From positions 62,001 through 126,000 of the forward strand of contig REGP01000007.1 of assembly GCA_004134995.1 (NCBI GenBank): a DNA stretch of 64,000 nt, read 5' to 3'. Positions 62,917 to 64,000 of the stretch are shown in pieces; position 1 is the stretch's first letter; every line of letters starts with the position of its first letter. The DNA comes from Oxalobacteraceae bacterium CAVE-383. Lineage in GTDB: Bacteria > Pseudomonadota > Gammaproteobacteria > Burkholderiales > Burkholderiaceae_D. The translations under genes and the position numbers were made by a program. Below the pieces are notes generated by a model, which did not search any database, was not told where the DNA came from, and worked only from the letters and a program-made list of their open reading frames with translations.

Positions 62917-64000
62917 ATGACGGACAGTATCGTTGAGAAAAACGCCGGTACTTCGATCACGATCGAAGGTCTGAGTCATCGCTTCGCGCAAAATCCGGTG
63001 CTTGACGGCATCGATATCCATCTCGATGCCGGCCAGGTGCTGGCTTTGCTGGGCCCCTCCGGCTGCGGCAAGACCACATTGTTGAAATTACTGGCCGGCC
63101 TGTTGCCGGTCGAGCCGGGCCACGGCCGGATTCTGCTCGGCCAGACGGTAGTGGCCGGCGACGGGCGCTTTCTGCCGCCCGAAGCGCGCGGCCTGGGCAT
63201 GGTGTTCCAGGATTACGCGCTATGGCCGCACATGAGTGTCGGTAAGAATGTTGCGTTCGCGCTGGAAATGCGCGGACTGTCCAAAAAAGAATGCGCGCCG
63301 CGCGTGGCGCAGGCGCTGGAGACCGTCGGCCTCAAGGGCCAGGAAGCGCGCAATCCTTCCAGCCTCTCCGGCGGCCAACAGCAGCGCGTGGCGCTGGCGC
63401 GCGCCATCGTGGCGCGGCCGCAGGTGTTGCTGTTCGACGAACCGCTGTCGAATCTGGACCGCGATCTGCGCGAAAGCCTGTGCCATGAAATCGGCGCGCT
63501 GCTGCGCGAGATGGGCACCACCGCCGTCTACGTTACACATGATCAGGAAGAAGCCTTTGCCCTGGCCGACCGTATCGCCGTCATGCAGGGCGGCCGCATC
63601 CGCCAACTGGCCTCGCCGGAGCTGCTGATCAGCGAACCGGCCAGTACGCTGGTCGCCGAATTCCTGAAGCTCGGCACGCTGCTGCATGCGGACCACGTGC
63701 CCGAAACCTGGCGCGCCAAAGGCCAGGGCCGCAGCCGCGCGATCGCCGCGGACATGGTCGACATGGTCAGCATGCAGCACCTGTTCATTCCGCAATCGGC
63801 CGTCACGCTCACCCACGAATCCCGGCTCGCCGTTCACGCCGATACATCGGATGCGGTCGACAGCCTGCGCGGCGAAGTGCTGGCGCAGCGCTATCGGCAC
63901 GGCCGCTTCACCACCGAAGTCCGCACCGCCCATATGCCGCACAGCCTGGTCCTGAGCACCGATACGCGCCTGTCCGCGGGCCAGATCGTCGATCTGACAT
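62917..64000 (+). CDS. ABC transporter ATP-binding protein, Fe3+/polyamine/AEP type (3' end outside window)
   Basis: 361 codons are visible with no stop before the edge. Walker A GPSGCGKTT, Q-loop VFQDYALWPHMSV, signature SLSGGQQQR and Walker B VLLFDEPLSNLD are intact; after about residue 240 comes the TOBE-type C-terminal domain found in AfuC/PotA/PhnT-like ATPases. Permease genes are expected beyond the window. It could serve the AfuA-type binding proteins of the catabolic island, but that is inference. ATG at 62917. Confidence 0.92.
   Translation, partial: MTDSIVEKNAGTSITIEGLSHRFAQNPVLDGIDIHLDAGQVLALLGPSGCGKTTLLKLLAGLLPVEPGHGRILLGQTVVAGDGRFLPPEARGLGMVFQDYALWPHMSVGKNVAFALEMRGLSKKECAPRVAQALETVGLKGQEARNPSSLSGGQQQRVALARAIVARPQVLLFDEPLSNLDRDLRESLCHEIGALLREMGTTAVYVTHDQEEAFALADRIAVMQGGRIRQLASPELLISEPASTLVAEFLKLGTLLHADHVPETWRAKGQGRSRAIAADMVDMVSMQHLFIPQSAVTLTHESRLAVHADTSDAVDSLRGEVLAQRYRHGRFTTEVRTAHMPHSLVLSTDTRLSAGQIVDLT

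Noticed and set aside
1..64000. CRISPR arrays, tRNA or rRNA genes, insertion sequences, prophage genes
   Set aside because: No spaced direct repeats, cloverleaf sequences, transposase or phage proteins were found on either strand.

Overview
The window reads as the chromosome of a GC-rich betaproteobacterium, most likely Burkholderiales and possibly Oxalobacteraceae. The signs are many LysR regulators, Gram-negative trimeric-type porins, AfuA-type and NMT1-type binding proteins and strong GCC/GGC codon use. The genus is inference only. I see no rRNA, tRNA, CRISPR array, IS element or phage gene. Coding is dense on both strands.

Layout. 1-13.4 kb: small metabolic modules, each beside its own LysR gene. 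They are a TauE-like permease (cut by the left edge), a fused double Asp/Glu-racemase-like protein, an SDR, an aromatic-acid MFS transporter with an FAD monooxygenase, a Tat-exported alpha/beta hydrolase, a fatty-acid desaturase and a TorF-like porin. 13.5-23.6 kb: a leftward operon of ABC transporter, two carboxylase-associated (UAAP/carboxyguanidine deiminase) proteins, a biotin carboxylase of the urea/guanidine type and allophanate hydrolase. It is preceded by a clear guanidine-I (ykkC) riboswitch and a sigma-54-like promoter, so it is best read as guanidine-nitrogen assimilation. A divergent unit holds an unrecognised gene and bioB, which could supply biotin to the carboxylase. 25.9-28.7 kb: ycaQ-like, ada-like and msrA repair genes.

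28.7-55.2 kb is the most interesting part: a large catabolic island for an unidentified aromatic or N-heteroaromatic carboxylate. Its leftward arm has a Pht5-like decarboxylase, an alpha/beta hydrolase, a molybdenum hydroxylase large subunit, two UbiD decarboxylases, a binding protein, a bicupin and a CDC48/p97-like double AAA+ ATPase whose second Walker B has Gln in place of the catalytic Glu. The centre has the hydroxylase small and FAD subunits, a CoxG-like protein, an IclR regulator, an enoyl-CoA hydratase, a truncated IclR gene and a porin. The rightward arm has an FAD monooxygenase, an FAH-family hydrolase, a gentisate-dioxygenase-like cupin, an orphan EutA-like ASKHA reactivase, two binding proteins and a second bicupin. 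Promoters across the island share one architecture: a TATAAT box directly followed by a TTCGCAnTGCGAA-like palindrome, usually with a second one 20 bp away. This points to one regulon, probably under the IclR protein encoded inside it. Two ATP-driven remodelling factors inside one catabolic regulon is the best candidate here for an undescribed system.

55.2-64 kb: an HMW1C-type cytosolic N-glycosyltransferase without a visible adhesin partner, a LysR, a GST, a PNPOx-like flavoprotein, a Cache-GGDEF diguanylate cyclase, a porin and the start of an ABC importer operon cut by the right edge.
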